From positions 1 to 64,000 of the forward strand of contig NZ_FLQX01000162.1 in NCBI RefSeq assembly GCF_900089955.1: a DNA stretch of 64,000 bases. Reading direction: 5' to 3'. A program made the position numbers and the translations under genes. The stretch comes from Candidatus Accumulibacter aalborgensis. GTDB lineage: Bacteria; Pseudomonadota; Gammaproteobacteria; Burkholderiales; Rhodocyclaceae. Below the pieces are notes generated by a model. That model made no database searches. It had not been told where the DNA came from and saw only the letters and a program-made list of their open reading frames with translations. Positions 56,105 through 64,000 of the stretch are shown here, piece after piece. The first letter of the stretch is position 1. Every line of letters begins with the position of its first letter.

Positions 56105-58234
56105 ATGACTACCGTAACCCTGACCACCGAGACCCTTCCCCACGAGGCTGCCACCGCAAGCACCGTTTTTCCACCCGAATACTTCCTGAATCGCGAGATG
56201 GGCCTGCTCGCCTTCAATCGGCGAGTGCTCTGGCAGGCCAGGAACCCGCGCACACCGCTGCTCGAGCGTTTGCGCTTTCTGTGCATCGTGAGCAGCAATC
56301 TCGACGAGTTCTTCGAGGTTCGCGAGGCCGGCATCAAGGAACAGATCAAGCTCGGATCGGTGGCCATCACAACCGATGGCAAGACCGCACGCGAAGTCTA
56401 TCGTCTGGTCAGCGACGAGACGCATTCGATCGTCAAGGAGCAGTACGCGCTGCTCAACGAAGAAATTCTGCCGCTGCTCGTCGCCGAAGGCATCCGTTTC
56501 GTCAAGCGCGGCGAGTGGAACACCGCGCAGCGTGAATGGATCAATGACTTCTTTTTCCGCGAAGTCATGCCGGTGATTACCCCCATCGGCCTTGACCCTT
56601 CGCACCCTTTCCCGCGCGTGCTCAACAAGAGCCTCAATTTCGCCGTCGAGCTTGAAGGCCGGGACGCCTTCGGTCGCAGCTCAGGGGCGGCCATCGTCCA
56701 GGCGCCGCGCGTCCTGCCACGCGTCATCCGACTGCCACGCGAACTCGGCGAAGCCGAATACACCTTCGTCTTTCTGTCTTCGGTCGTGCACGAGTTTGTG
56801 CACGAATTGTTTGCCGGCATGAAGGTGCTTGGCTGCTATCAGTTTCGCGTCACGCGCAACAGCGACCTGTTCGTCGATGAGGAGGAGATCAAGAATCTGC
56901 GGGCCAAGATCCAGGGCGAGTTGCCGCAGCGCAATTTCGGCGACGCCGTCCGGCTCGAGGTCGCCAACAGTTGTTCGGAAGCGATGACCCAATTTCTGCT
57001 CGGACAGTTCAACCTCACCGAGAGCGATCTCTATCGCGTCGCCGGCCCGGTCAACCTCGTTCGACTGATGCAGGTGCCCGACTGGGTACTGCGCGGCGAT
57101 CTCAAGTTCCCACCGTTCAGCCCCGGAACACCGAAGGCGCTGCAAAAATGTCACAGCGTTTTCGACAGCATCCGCGGCGGCGACATCCTCCTGCACCACC
57201 CGTACCAGAGCTTCAATCCGGTCATCGAGTTGCTTGAACAGTCGGCGATCGACCCCCATGTCGTGGCCATCAAGATGACCGTCTATCGCACCGGCACCGA
57301 CTCGGTCCTGATGCAGTCGCTCCTGCGTGCGGCGCAGAACGGCAAGGAAGTAACGGTGATCGTCGAACTCATGGCCCGTTTCGACGAGGAAGCGAACATC
57401 GGCTGGGCGACCAAGCTGGAAGAAGTCGGCGCACACGTCGTCTATGGCGTCGTCGGGTACAAAACGCACGCCAAGATGCTAATGATCGTCCGCCGCGAGG
57501 ACGGGAAGTCCGGCGGCAGCCTCCTGCGCCGCTATGTACACCTCGGTACCGGCAACTACCATCCGAAAACAGCCCGCCTGTACTCCGATTTCGGACTGCT
57601 GACCTGCAACGAAGAGATCGGCGCCGATACCAACGAGGTCTTCAAGCAGCTTACCGGCCTCGGTCGCGCGCAAACGCTGACCCACTTGTGGCAGGCACCG
57701 TTCACGCTGCAACCGAACGTCATCGCCGGGATTCGCGCCGAGGCTGACGCCGCGCGCGCTGGCAAGCGGTCACGAATCATTGCCAAGATGAATTCGCTGC
57801 TCGAACCGGAAACCATTTGCGCGCTCTACGAAGCTTCACAGGCCGGGGTCAAGATCGACCTCATCGTGCGCGGCGTCTGCGGCTTGCGCGCCGGGGTCAA
57901 GGATCTGTCGGAAAATATCAGTGTGCGCTCGATCATCGGCCGGCAACTCGAACACCATCGGGTGTTCTATTTCTACGCCGGTGGTGAGGAAAAGGTCTAT
58001 CTCTCGAGCGCCGACTGGATGGAACGTAATTTCTTCCGGCGTATCGAGCTCGCGTTTCCGATCCTCGACCGCAAGCTCAAACGCCGGGTGATCGCCGAAG
58101 GACTGCAGATCTATCTCACCGACAACGCGCTGGCCTGGGAACTCGGGCCCGATGGCACCTACCACCAGCGGCGCGGGTCACGCAGCAGCCCGCACTCGTC
58201 GCAAGGCGAGTTGATCGAACTCCTCCAGGCTTGA
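56105..58234 (+). CDS. ppk1: Polyphosphate kinase 1
   Basis: This 709-residue membrane-associated enzyme polymerises the ATP gamma-phosphate into polyphosphate. It begins with PPEYFLNREMGLLAFNRRVL and SNLDEFFEVREAGIKEQ. It has the autophosphorylated His455 in GYKTHAKML and the second catalytic His617 in LEHHRVFYF, and ends with YLSSADWMERNFFRRIE. The family length is about 690. The ribosome site before ATG 56105 is weak. A -10-like TAATAT near 56045 may be its promoter. Divergence from ppx permits separate control of synthesis and breakdown. Confidence 0.97.
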   Translation: MTTVTLTTETLPHEAATASTVFPPEYFLNREMGLLAFNRRVLWQARNPRTPLLERLRFLCIVSSNLDEFFEVREAGIKEQIKLGSVAITTDGKTAREVYRLVSDETHSIVKEQYALLNEEILPLLVAEGIRFVKRGEWNTAQREWINDFFFREVMPVITPIGLDPSHPFPRVLNKSLNFAVELEGRDAFGRSSGAAIVQAPRVLPRVIRLPRELGEAEYTFVFLSSVVHEFVHELFAGMKVLGCYQFRVTRNSDLFVDEEEIKNLRAKIQGELPQRNFGDAVRLEVANSCSEAMTQFLLGQFNLTESDLYRVAGPVNLVRLMQVPDWVLRGDLKFPPFSPGTPKALQKCHSVFDSIRGGDILLHHPYQSFNPVIELLEQSAIDPHVVAIKMTVYRTGTDSVLMQSLLRAAQNGKEVTVIVELMARFDEEANIGWATKLEEVGAHVVYGVVGYKTHAKMLMIVRREDGKSGGSLLRRYVHLGTGNYHPKTARLYSDFGLLTCNEEIGADTNEVFKQLTGLGRAQTLTHLWQAPFTLQPNVIAGIRAEADAARAGKRSRIIAKMNSLLEPETICALYEASQAGVKIDLIVRGVCGLRAGVKDLSENISVRSIIGRQLEHHRVFYFYAGGEEKVYLSSADWMERNFFRRIELAFPILDRKLKRRVIAEGLQIYLTDNALAWELGPDGTYHQRRGSRSSPHSSQGELIELLQA

Positions 58235-58302
58235 GTCCCGCGGGGGGGTGGGAGGACGAGCTCCCCGCTCCCCGCCCGCCCGGCCTGGCGATGGCGCACC
58301 AC

Positions 58303-60528
58303 TCACGCGCGACGCGCGCCAACCACGCCATCGACCTGGTGCAGCAAGGCCATCGTCCGATTGAGTTGCTCAATGGTGCCGACTTCGGCGGTGAAGCGCA
58401 TATGCGCGTTGCCTTGCCTCGACTGCGTATTGACCGCGATGACGTTGATCTTCTCGCGGGCGAGAATGTCCGAAACGTCGCGCAGCAAGCCCTGACGGTC
58501 GTAGGCGTCAATCACGATGTCGGCGGCGAATATGCCGCCTGCACGCCCGCCCCAGGTCGTCTCGATCACCCGTTCCGGATGCATGGTCAGCATGTTGGTG
58601 AAGTTGCTGCAGTCGGCGCGATGGACAGAAACGCCCTTGCCTCGCGTGACAAAACCGACGATCGGATCGGGAGGAACCGGCTTGCAGCAGCCGGCGAGCT
58701 GCGTCAGCAAGCGATCGACGCCGACAATCAGGATGCCCTTCTCGGCCACATCGCTGTCCCGCCGCCGGCGCACCGGCAGTTCGCCGAGCACGCGCTCGTC
58801 GACCGGCATGTCGGTGCCGCGCACCGCCACCTGCAACTGACGCAGGTTCAGCTTGTCTCGGGCAACGGCAATGAACAGGTCATCACTGCCGGAAAAATCG
58901 AGCCTGGCCGCCAGATCGTCCAGGTTGACGCCGGCCTGCCCCATCCGTTGCAGTTCGCGGATGACCACCGCGCGCCCCTCGGCCAAGGTGTCCTCGAGTG
59001 CGAGGCTGGCGAACCATTGCCTGACTTTGAGGCGCGAACGATGCGTGTAGAGGTAGCCCAGCGCCGGGTTCAACCAGTCGCGCGACGGCCCGCCGTGCTT
59101 GGCCAGGACGATCTCGACTCGCTGCCCGGTGGTTAGCTGGGTATTGAGCGACACCAGGGCGCCGTTGACCTTGGCGCCACGGCAGCGATGCCCGATATCG
59201 GTGTGCACCCGATAGGCAAAATCGACCGGTGTCGCGCCGCGCGGCAGGTCGACGACACGCCCCTGCGGCGTCAGGATGTAGACCGTCTCGTCGAAGGCCG
59301 CCTGCTTGTAGTGCTTGACCCAGTCCGACGAATCGGCGACTTCGTCGCGCCAGGTCAGCAACTGACGGAGCCAGGCGATCTTCTCGTCGTAGCGATCTTC
59401 CGGCGTCGCCTTGCTGCCTTCCTTGTAGCGCCAGTGCGCAGCCACACCCAGCTCGGCGTGGCGATGCATCTCGCGGGTACGGATCTGTACCTCGACCGCC
59501 CGCCCGTCCGGACAGTGTACAGCCGTATGCAGCGAGCGGTAGTCGTTGCCCTTGGGGTGCGAAATATAGTCGTCGAACTCCTTGGCGATCGGTGACCATA
59601 TGTGGTGAACGATGCCCAGAGCGGTGTAACAGTCCTTCACTTCGCCGACGATGACGCGCAGCGCGCGCACGTCGTAAACCTCGGAAAAGCCGACGCTCTT
59701 CTTGCGCATCTTGTTCCAGATGCTGTAGATATGCTTTGGCCGGCCGTAGATTTCGGCATCGAGCACGCCGGCGGTGGCCAGCTCTTTCTTCAGGCGGTCG
59801 ACCGCGTCTACGATGAACTGCTCGCGCTCGGTTCGCTTCTCGTCTAGATGCTGGGCAATCTCCTTGTAGATCGCCGGATGCAGGAAACGGAAAGAAAGAT
59901 CCTCGAGCTCCCACTTGAGTTCCCAGACGCCGAGGCGGTTGGCCAGAGGTGAATAGAGTTCCAGCGTCTCGCGCGCCACCTGGACGCGCAGCTCATCGGG
60001 CTCAGCCGCATAGTAGCGCAGGGTCTGCGTGCGCGAAGCAAGACGCAGCAAGACGACGCGGATGTCCTCGACCATCGCCAGCAGCATCTTGCGCAGCACT
60101 TCGACCTGCGCCTTCAGATCGTGCGGGTTCTTGTCGCCACCATCGACGGAATGGGCGACAAAACCGCGTGCGATGGGCCGCATGCGATTCAGCCGCGAAA
60201 TGCCACCGACCAGATGGGCCACACTGGGCCCGAAATCCTTCTCGATCAGGGTCAGGCCAAGGTCCTGCAGCGCCGGAACGGCGAAGAGCAGCGCCGCCAG
60301 CCGTGAATCAGCATCGAGCTTGATCCCGGCGACGATCAACGCCATCCCAAGCGCATGACCCCAGACCGCTTCGCCGCTGCCGAGCTGGCGGTCAAGATAG
60401 ATCGATCGGGCAAAGTCGACCGCCTGCCGAAGGCGATCTGTTTCGGCAGCGGCGAGACCTTCAGCAAGGGTTTGCAGCGAGTGTTCGAAGTCGCTCTGCG
60501 CGGCGACCGAGTGAATGACGGAGACCAT
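58303..60528 (-). CDS. relA: RelA-type (p)ppGpp synthetase with inactive hydrolase domain
   Basis: This 741-residue long RSH protein has a decayed HD domain: the HD pair is replaced in RLAALLFAVPA, and the metal-binding first His region reads VWGHALGMALIVAG. The synthetase domain is intact (YGRPKHIYSIWNKMRKKSVGFSEVYDVRALRVIV and HPKGNDYRSLHTAVHCPDGRAVEVQIRT). TGS (VYILTPQGRVVDLPRGATPVDFAY), helical, zinc-finger-like CC (LAGCCKPVPPD) and ACT domains follow. This is the RelA rather than SpoT pattern; E. coli RelA has 744 residues. ATG 60528 lies only 6 bases after a consensus -10 TATAAT, implying leaderless or near-leaderless mRNA; a longer ATG start at 60582 would place that element inside the gene. 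Confidence 0.94.
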   Translation of the reverse strand: MVSVIHSVAAQSDFEHSLQTLAEGLAAAETDRLRQAVDFARSIYLDRQLGSGEAVWGHALGMALIVAGIKLDADSRLAALLFAVPALQDLGLTLIEKDFGPSVAHLVGGISRLNRMRPIARGFVAHSVDGGDKNPHDLKAQVEVLRKMLLAMVEDIRVVLLRLASRTQTLRYYAAEPDELRVQVARETLELYSPLANRLGVWELKWELEDLSFRFLHPAIYKEIAQHLDEKRTEREQFIVDAVDRLKKELATAGVLDAEIYGRPKHIYSIWNKMRKKSVGFSEVYDVRALRVIVGEVKDCYTALGIVHHIWSPIAKEFDDYISHPKGNDYRSLHTAVHCPDGRAVEVQIRTREMHRHAELGVAAHWRYKEGSKATPEDRYDEKIAWLRQLLTWRDEVADSSDWVKHYKQAAFDETVYILTPQGRVVDLPRGATPVDFAYRVHTDIGHRCRGAKVNGALVSLNTQLTTGQRVEIVLAKHGGPSRDWLNPALGYLYTHRSRLKVRQWFASLALEDTLAEGRAVVIRELQRMGQAGVNLDDLAARLDFSGSDDLFIAVARDKLNLRQLQVAVRGTDMPVDERVLGELPVRRRRDSDVAEKGILIVGVDRLLTQLAGCCKPVPPDPIVGFVTRGKGVSVHRADCSNFTNMLTMHPERVIETTWGGRAGGIFAADIVIDAYDRQGLLRDVSDILAREKINVIAVNTQSRQGNAHMRFTAEVGTIEQLNRTMALLHQVDGVVGARRA

Positions 60529-60534
60529 CAGGCG

Positions 60535-60540
60535 ATTATA
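60535..60540 (-). promoter_or_regulatory. Consensus -10 element immediately before relA
   Basis: The minus strand reads TATAAT, ending 6 bases before relA ATG 60528. The expected transcription start coincides with the ATG. A recognisable -35 is poor. On the opposite strand an extended -10-like TGCATAAT around 60560 could serve mtfA. Confidence 0.5.
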
Positions 60541-60596
60541 AGTCCTCGGCCGGGCATCGTGCATAATGCCGGTTTGCTGCAACAGGTGAGATCAAG

Positions 60597-61385
60597 ATGA
60601 TCAGCAAGCTCCTCGGCTGGTGGCGGCGACGACTGGAGCCGGCACCGCTGCCCGATGCCCTTTGGCATGAGGTCGTTTCAGCGCTGCCTTTTCTCGTCGC
60701 GCTGAGTGACGAAGAGCAGGCCCGGCTGCGCCGTCTGGCCGAGGCTTTCCTGGCCGAGAAAGAGTTCACCACCGCCGGTGGACTTGCCCTGAGCAATGCG
60801 ATCTGCCTGTCGATTGCTGTGCAGGGCTGCCTGCCGATCCTCAACCTCGGCCTCGACGCCTATCGCGGCTGGGTGGGGATCATCGTCTATCCCGACGAGT
60901 TCATCATCCCGCGCAGCGTCGAGGATGAATTCGGCATCGTGCACGAGTATCAGGAACTGGCTTCGGGCGAAGCCTGGGAAGGCGGCCCGCTGCTGATTTC
61001 CTGGCGCGACGCGCAGATGGCCGGCGACGGCTACAACGTTGTCATCCACGAGTTCGCGCACAAGCTGGACATGAACAATGGCGAAGCGAACGGCATGCCG
61101 CCGCTGCCGCCGGAAATCTCGCGTACCGACTGGCAGCGGGTGCTGGTCGCAAGTTACGATGATTTCTGCGGCCGCGTCGAGGAGGCCGAAGCCAGGGGAG
61201 AGGACACCTGCTTCGACCCCTACGCGGCGGAGAATCACGGCGAGTTCTTTGCCGTCATGAGCGAGGCATTTTTCGAGACGCCGGATATTCTTCAAGAGGA
61301 GTATCCGGATCTGTATGAAAACCTGGTCCGCTTCTACCGGCAGGATCCGGTGGCGCGGCAGTTGCCGGCAAGCGATGTGCGCTAG
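60597..61385 (+). CDS. mtfA: MtfA-family zinc-dependent peptidase
   Basis: This 262-residue cytoplasmic metallopeptidase has the zinc motif VVIHEFAHKLDMNNG (HExxH at about residue 151) and the downstream ENHGEFFAVMSEAFFE glutamate helix. In E. coli MtfA binds the glucose repressor Mlc (DgsA) and so relieves repression of ptsG. No PTS or mlc gene is in this window, so the partner here is unknown. It is divergent from relA with 68 bases between starts. Confidence 0.93.
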   Translation: MISKLLGWWRRRLEPAPLPDALWHEVVSALPFLVALSDEEQARLRRLAEAFLAEKEFTTAGGLALSNAICLSIAVQGCLPILNLGLDAYRGWVGIIVYPDEFIIPRSVEDEFGIVHEYQELASGEAWEGGPLLISWRDAQMAGDGYNVVIHEFAHKLDMNNGEANGMPPLPPEISRTDWQRVLVASYDDFCGRVEEAEARGEDTCFDPYAAENHGEFFAVMSEAFFETPDILQEEYPDLYENLVRFYRQDPVARQLPASDVR

Positions 61386-61539
61386 TGCGGCCGGTGGGCG
61401 GAAATCCCTTGCTGACGCGGGGCTTGGGAAGCGAAGGCGTGTTTTCGTGTGAAACGCGGTGGGTGCTGTTCATGCAGCCGCCGAGGCGGCGGAGTGCCCG
61501 CTTGGCCATTGACGCAATTGCGGGAGATTAGAGAGTCCC

Positions 61540-62172
61540 ATGAACGTAGTGAGCCGAATGACATGGCTGCTGTCACTGGTCGGGGCGGCGGCTCTTGGCG
61601 TATCCGGAATGTGGCTCTTGGGGCCGCAGCTAAAGGAGCCGTTGCAAGCGCAGACTCCGCTGATAGCACTCGAAAAGATGGGGCACTTGGTATCGGTGAA
61701 AGTCAACTACGCCGATGTCATCGAGTTCACCGAAAAGCGAACTCAGGATATTCCGTGGACGGACTGGGAACTGCGCCTCGGTGGTACGAAGGTGCTTCTG
61801 GTTGCTCGGGGAGACTGCACAATCGCAACAGACCTTGGCGCTGCCAGGTACGAGTCCGTCAATGCGCAAGCCCGCAGCGTCAGCGTGATTCTGCCGTCGC
61901 CCAAGCCATTCTCGGCCCGGGTCAGTCACGAACCGCGTGAGAACGGTGGTTCGTACTTCTACGCCATCAACAGCCAGGGAATCGAACCCATCATTCCCGA
62001 CTCGTCGAACCGTACGCAAGCGATCAACAATGCACTCGCGCACGCACAGCAAGAGGTCGAGCGAACGTGCACCCTGCCTGATGTGCTCTCGACGGCGAGG
62101 AAGAATGCTGAAGATGTCCTGATGGCCATATTTCGAGCCATTGGTTGGAAGGCCACACTGGTGTGGAAGTAG
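61540..62172 (+). CDS. DUF4230-domain membrane-anchored protein
   Basis: This 210-residue protein has an N-terminal membrane segment (WLLSLVGAAALGVSGMWLLG). A beta-rich extracytoplasmic domain follows with LIALEKMGHLVSVKVNYADVIEF and LLVARGDCTIATDLGAARYESVN, matching the DUF4230 pattern. The C-terminal part is helical (NALAHAQQEVERTC), often seen as coiled coil in this family. The function is not known. ATG 61540 and 61558 are both possible starts. A 154-base gap with no gene precedes it. Confidence 0.7.
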   Translation: MNVVSRMTWLLSLVGAAALGVSGMWLLGPQLKEPLQAQTPLIALEKMGHLVSVKVNYADVIEFTEKRTQDIPWTDWELRLGGTKVLLVARGDCTIATDLGAARYESVNAQARSVSVILPSPKPFSARVSHEPRENGGSYFYAINSQGIEPIIPDSSNRTQAINNALAHAQQEVERTCTLPDVLSTARKNAEDVLMAIFRAIGWKATLVWK

Positions 62173-62213
62173 CAGCGCGCGCCTGGTGTGGACATACGCC
62201 GACGCGGCAGAAA

Positions 62214-62385
62214 CGCTTACAGATAGCGAAACATCACTCGTGTGTCCGTGCACTGGCCTCTGGGCACGACGACGATTCCCAAGTCGGGACCCTGAATCGG
62301 CGACGGTCTGCCTCGGCATCGTAGCCGATGCAGTCGCCGGCCTCGATCGTGTTGTAGCGGTCGACGATGACTCTTTTTTCAGCCG
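62214..62385 (-). repeat. Displaced copy of glgC 3' end (direct repeat, left)
   Basis: This 172-base segment is nearly identical to 63482-63652, in the same orientation. It differs by a few substitutions, a one-base deletion near 62297 and two extra T near 62376. It encodes the last ~55 codons of GlgC with a frameshift and no upstream gene. It is followed directly by the transposase remnant. Confidence 0.92.
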
Positions 62386-62403
62386 AAGCCGGGGTCAGGG
62401 CTT

Positions 62404-62692
62404 GATGAGCAACCATTATCACTTGCTTGTGGAAACACCAGATGCGAATCTCTCCGTAGGGATGCGGCAGTTGCGCGAGGTTCCACAAGTCAGGGCACGG
62501 CCCATCCCCAAGCCACTCTCTCATTTTGCTCAACAATGCGCCGATCGGGACAGCGCCATCGTCGCTGCCTACGCAAGCGGCGGATGCGCCTTGAACGACA
62601 TTGGCGATTACTTCGGCCTGGACTACTCTCGCGTGAGCAAGATAGTGCGCCTCGCAGAACATGGACCGCCAAAGGAAAAAGGAAAGACGTGA
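62404..62692 (+). pseudogene. Internally deleted REP-associated (Y1-type) transposase
   Basis: The frame starts with MSNHYHLLVETPDANLSVGM, the HxH (HUH) motif segment of RAYT/TnpA-REP transposases. After RQLREVPQ it jumps to RARPIPKPLSHFAQ...AYASGGCALNDIGDYFGLDYSRVSKIVR, the typical C-terminal helix-turn-helix. The middle of the protein (~150-200 residues, with the catalytic Tyr region) is missing, and the N terminus is cut at the edge of the glgC repeat. Inactive remnant. Confidence 0.75.
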
Positions 62693-62754
62693 CCCGCTTG
62701 TGCTTTGCCGTGTAGCGCTTGCGTTGTGATGTTGCCCGCAGTACCATTGCGTCG

Positions 62755-62982
62755 ATGAATACTGCCACTAAGCTCCTGGTTGCCATGCGTCGCAACCCGT
62801 TGGACTGACAGATCACGCAACTTCAAACCGTAGCACGGCAGAAGGGAATCGACTGGCGACACGACGGCAGCAGCCATTGCGTCTTCGTACGAGCCGACGG
62901 CAAGACGCTACCCGTTCCTGCCCATCGTCCGATCAAGCCGATCTACGTCAAGAAGTTCCTCGAACTCGTCGATGGAGCATGA
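62755..62982 (+). pseudogene. hicA: hicA-like toxin gene with in-frame nonsense codon
   Basis: The frame reads MNTATKLLVAMRRNPLD, then TGA at 62806-62808, then QITQLQTVARQKGIDWRHDG and continues through SSHCVFVRA...LPVPAHRPIKPIYVKKFLELVDGA to a stop. Relatives have Trp after RNPxD, so a single TGG-to-TGA change explains the break. The catalytic GSSH and basic PIKP segment are intact beyond it. It overlaps no gene and sits 3 bases before hicB, the usual hicAB arrangement. The toxin should be inactive unless the stop is a sequencing error or is read through. Confidence 0.78.
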
Positions 62983-62985
62983 ACC

Positions 62986-63345
62986 ATGAGCAATCTAGCT
63001 GAGTACCCCTTCGAGATCCGTCCCCTCACCCCGGAGGAGGGAGGTGGATTTCTCATTTCCTACCCGGACTTCTCAGACTGCATCTCTGACGGGGACACCG
63101 TCGAGGAAGCGTTGAAGAACGGACAAGACGCACTCAAGGCGACGATCGCTGCCCTCAAGGCAAAGGCGTTGCCGGTGCCCGCTGCCAACAGCGGCGGCGT
63201 TGCGTCAGGAAAGTTCGTGGCCCGTGTTCCCAAGACTATCCATGCTCAACTAACGACTCGAGCAAAGACCGAAGGCGTTTCGCTCAATACATTGGTAGTT
63301 ACCTTCATCGCCCAAGGTCTGGGCCGCAAAGAAGGCCGCGCCTAA
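62986..63345 (+). CDS. hicB: HicB-family antitoxin
   Basis: This 119-residue protein has the HicB degraded-RNase-H-like domain (EEGGGFLISYPDFSDCISDGDTVEEALKNGQDALKATI). A C-terminal ribbon-helix-helix DNA-binding part follows (GKFVARVPKTIHAQLTTRAKTEGVSLNTLV). HicB binds and neutralises HicA and represses the operon. Here it is intact behind a hicA with a nonsense codon, so it may persist as an orphan antitoxin. ATG 62986 follows the hicA stop by 3 bases. Confidence 0.88.
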   Translation: MSNLAEYPFEIRPLTPEEGGGFLISYPDFSDCISDGDTVEEALKNGQDALKATIAALKAKALPVPAANSGGVASGKFVARVPKTIHAQLTTRAKTEGVSLNTLVVTFIAQGLGRKEGRA

Positions 63346-63481
63346 TACGCTCTAGCGGGACGAACCCCTCATGTTAGCGGACTGCCTTCATGCAACCGCT
63401 GAATTCGAACGTCAGATCTTGTGGCCGGCATTTTTTTGAATCATCTGCGCAGACCGCGAGGCATGAAGGCCTGGCTTGCTG

Positions 63482-63652
63482 CGCTTACAGATAGCGAAAC
63501 ATCACTCGTGTGTCGGTGCACTGGCCTCTGGGCACGACGACGATTCCCGAGTCGGTGACCCTGAATCGGCGACGGTCTGCCTCGGCATCGTAGCCGATGC
63601 AGTCGCCGGCCTCGATCGTGTTGTAGCGGTCGACGATGACTCTTTTCAGCCG
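63482..63652 (-). repeat. glgC 3' end copy in the intact gene (direct repeat, right)
   Basis: This is the right partner of 62214-62385. It begins 3 bases beyond the glgC stop codon and covers the last ~55 codons. The left copy carries the frameshift, so this copy belongs to the functional gene. Confidence 0.92.
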
Positions 63653-64000
63653 CACTCCCTTGCGCAGCACGGCGTAATCCATGACGATGCACTCGTCGAG
63701 TTCGACATCGTCCTCCATCAGCACTTCGCTACGAACAATCGAATTGCGCAGTCGGGCGCCGTTTATCAGTCCACCGGAACTGATGATGCAATTGTCGATC
63801 TCGGCGCGGAAGAATTTCGGCGACGGACCCTGGTAGTTGCTGGAGCCGATTCTCCACTTGGGATTGAACATGTCGAACTTCGGCTCGGCACCGAGGAGGT
63901 CCTGGTGGGCCTCAAAATACGCATCGATCGTCCCCACGTCGCGCCAGTACGCGCTCTCCTCATAATCGCGTATTCCCGGGATTCTGTTCGCGCAGAAATC
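63485..64000 (-). CDS. glgC: Glucose-1-phosphate adenylyltransferase, C-terminal part (window edge)
   Basis: The last ~171 residues of ADP-glucose pyrophosphorylase are visible, read from the window edge to a stop at 63485. Motifs are YWRDVGTIDAYFEAHQDLLG, the left-handed beta-helix with INGARLRNSIVRSEVLMEDDVELDECIVMDYAVLRKGVRLKRVIVDRYNTIEAGDCIGYD-type repeats, and the end CTDTRVMFRYL. GlgC makes ADP-glucose for glycogen, a storage polymer of polyphosphate-accumulating bacteria. The start lies outside the window. Its 3' end is duplicated at 62214-62385. Confidence 0.93.
   Translation of the reverse strand, partial: DFCANRIPGIRDYEESAYWRDVGTIDAYFEAHQDLLGAEPKFDMFNPKWRIGSSNYQGPSPKFFRAEIDNCIISSGGLINGARLRNSIVRSEVLMEDDVELDECIVMDYAVLRKGVRLKRVIVDRYNTIEAGDCIGYDAEADRRRFRVTDSGIVVVPRGQCTDTRVMFRYL

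Noticed and set aside
62806-62808. Selenocysteine or recoded TGA in hicA
   Set aside because: The position is a Trp in relatives as far as I recall, no SECIS-like hairpin follows, and HicA needs no selenium; a nonsense mutation is simpler.

Overview
The window is 64 kb of GC-rich, gene-dense chromosome from a betaproteobacterium. A Rhodocyclales relative of the polyphosphate-accumulating Candidatus Accumulibacter or Dechloromonas group is my best guess. This is an inference from gene content: divergent ppx and ppk1, a CYTH-CHAD protein, glgC, a ubiG/cbiX/trmO block, an ubiquinone pathway and a monofunctional RelA. No rRNA or marker gene in the window allows formal placement. Most genes are ordinary core genes. 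Three stretches look accessory.

Layout. 1-4.5 kb: heavy-metal efflux, with a Cd/Zn/Pb P-type ATPase divergent from its MerR-type regulator, then a CsoR/RcnR-type repressor and an RcnA-like exporter. 4.7-14.9 kb: core genes cobA, tRNA-Leu(CAA), queA, a 1402-residue SNF2 helicase, pdxH, trmO, cbiX and ubiG. 15-17.8 kb: two nearly identical OmpA-type genes flanking an mtaD-like deaminase. 18.2-23.6 kb: sirtuin, mfd and DAHP synthase. 23.6-26.5 kb: a small island bounded by a 60-bp direct repeat of the trmL 3' end. It carries IS91-like and phage-like scraps, an acuR-acuI pair with two matching operators, and a truncated cupin resembling DMSP lyases. 27.5-33.2 kb: gabR, gabD, gabT and a nitrilase-family hydrolase, the GABA-to-succinate module.

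33.3-41.7 kb: a six-gene minus-strand run converging on the gab genes. In transcription order it encodes a lipoprotein, a DASS transporter, a 941-residue Orn/Lys/Arg-type decarboxylase, an ATP-grasp ligase, a C45/Ntn-type amide hydrolase and an amino-acid binding protein. With the gab genes it suggests an undescribed amine or amino-acid conjugation and hydrolysis route ending in succinate; this is the best candidate for a new system here. 42-48.3 kb: SulP transporter, CYTH-CHAD protein, K+ channel, methyltransferase and an EcsC-like protein. 48.3-54.4 kb: fatty-acid activation genes and an MCE (Mla-type) lipid transport operon directly behind ppx. 54.4-61.4 kb: ppx, ppk1, relA and mtfA, a polyphosphate/(p)ppGpp block.

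61.5-64 kb: a DUF4230 protein, then a second island bounded by a 171-bp direct repeat of the glgC 3' end. It holds an internally deleted REP-associated transposase, a hicA toxin gene with a nonsense codon and an apparently intact hicB. glgC runs off the window end. Two unrelated minus-strand genes, trmL and glgC, thus each have a displaced copy of their 3' end at the far side of an accessory segment. That shared architecture is the most striking structural signal.
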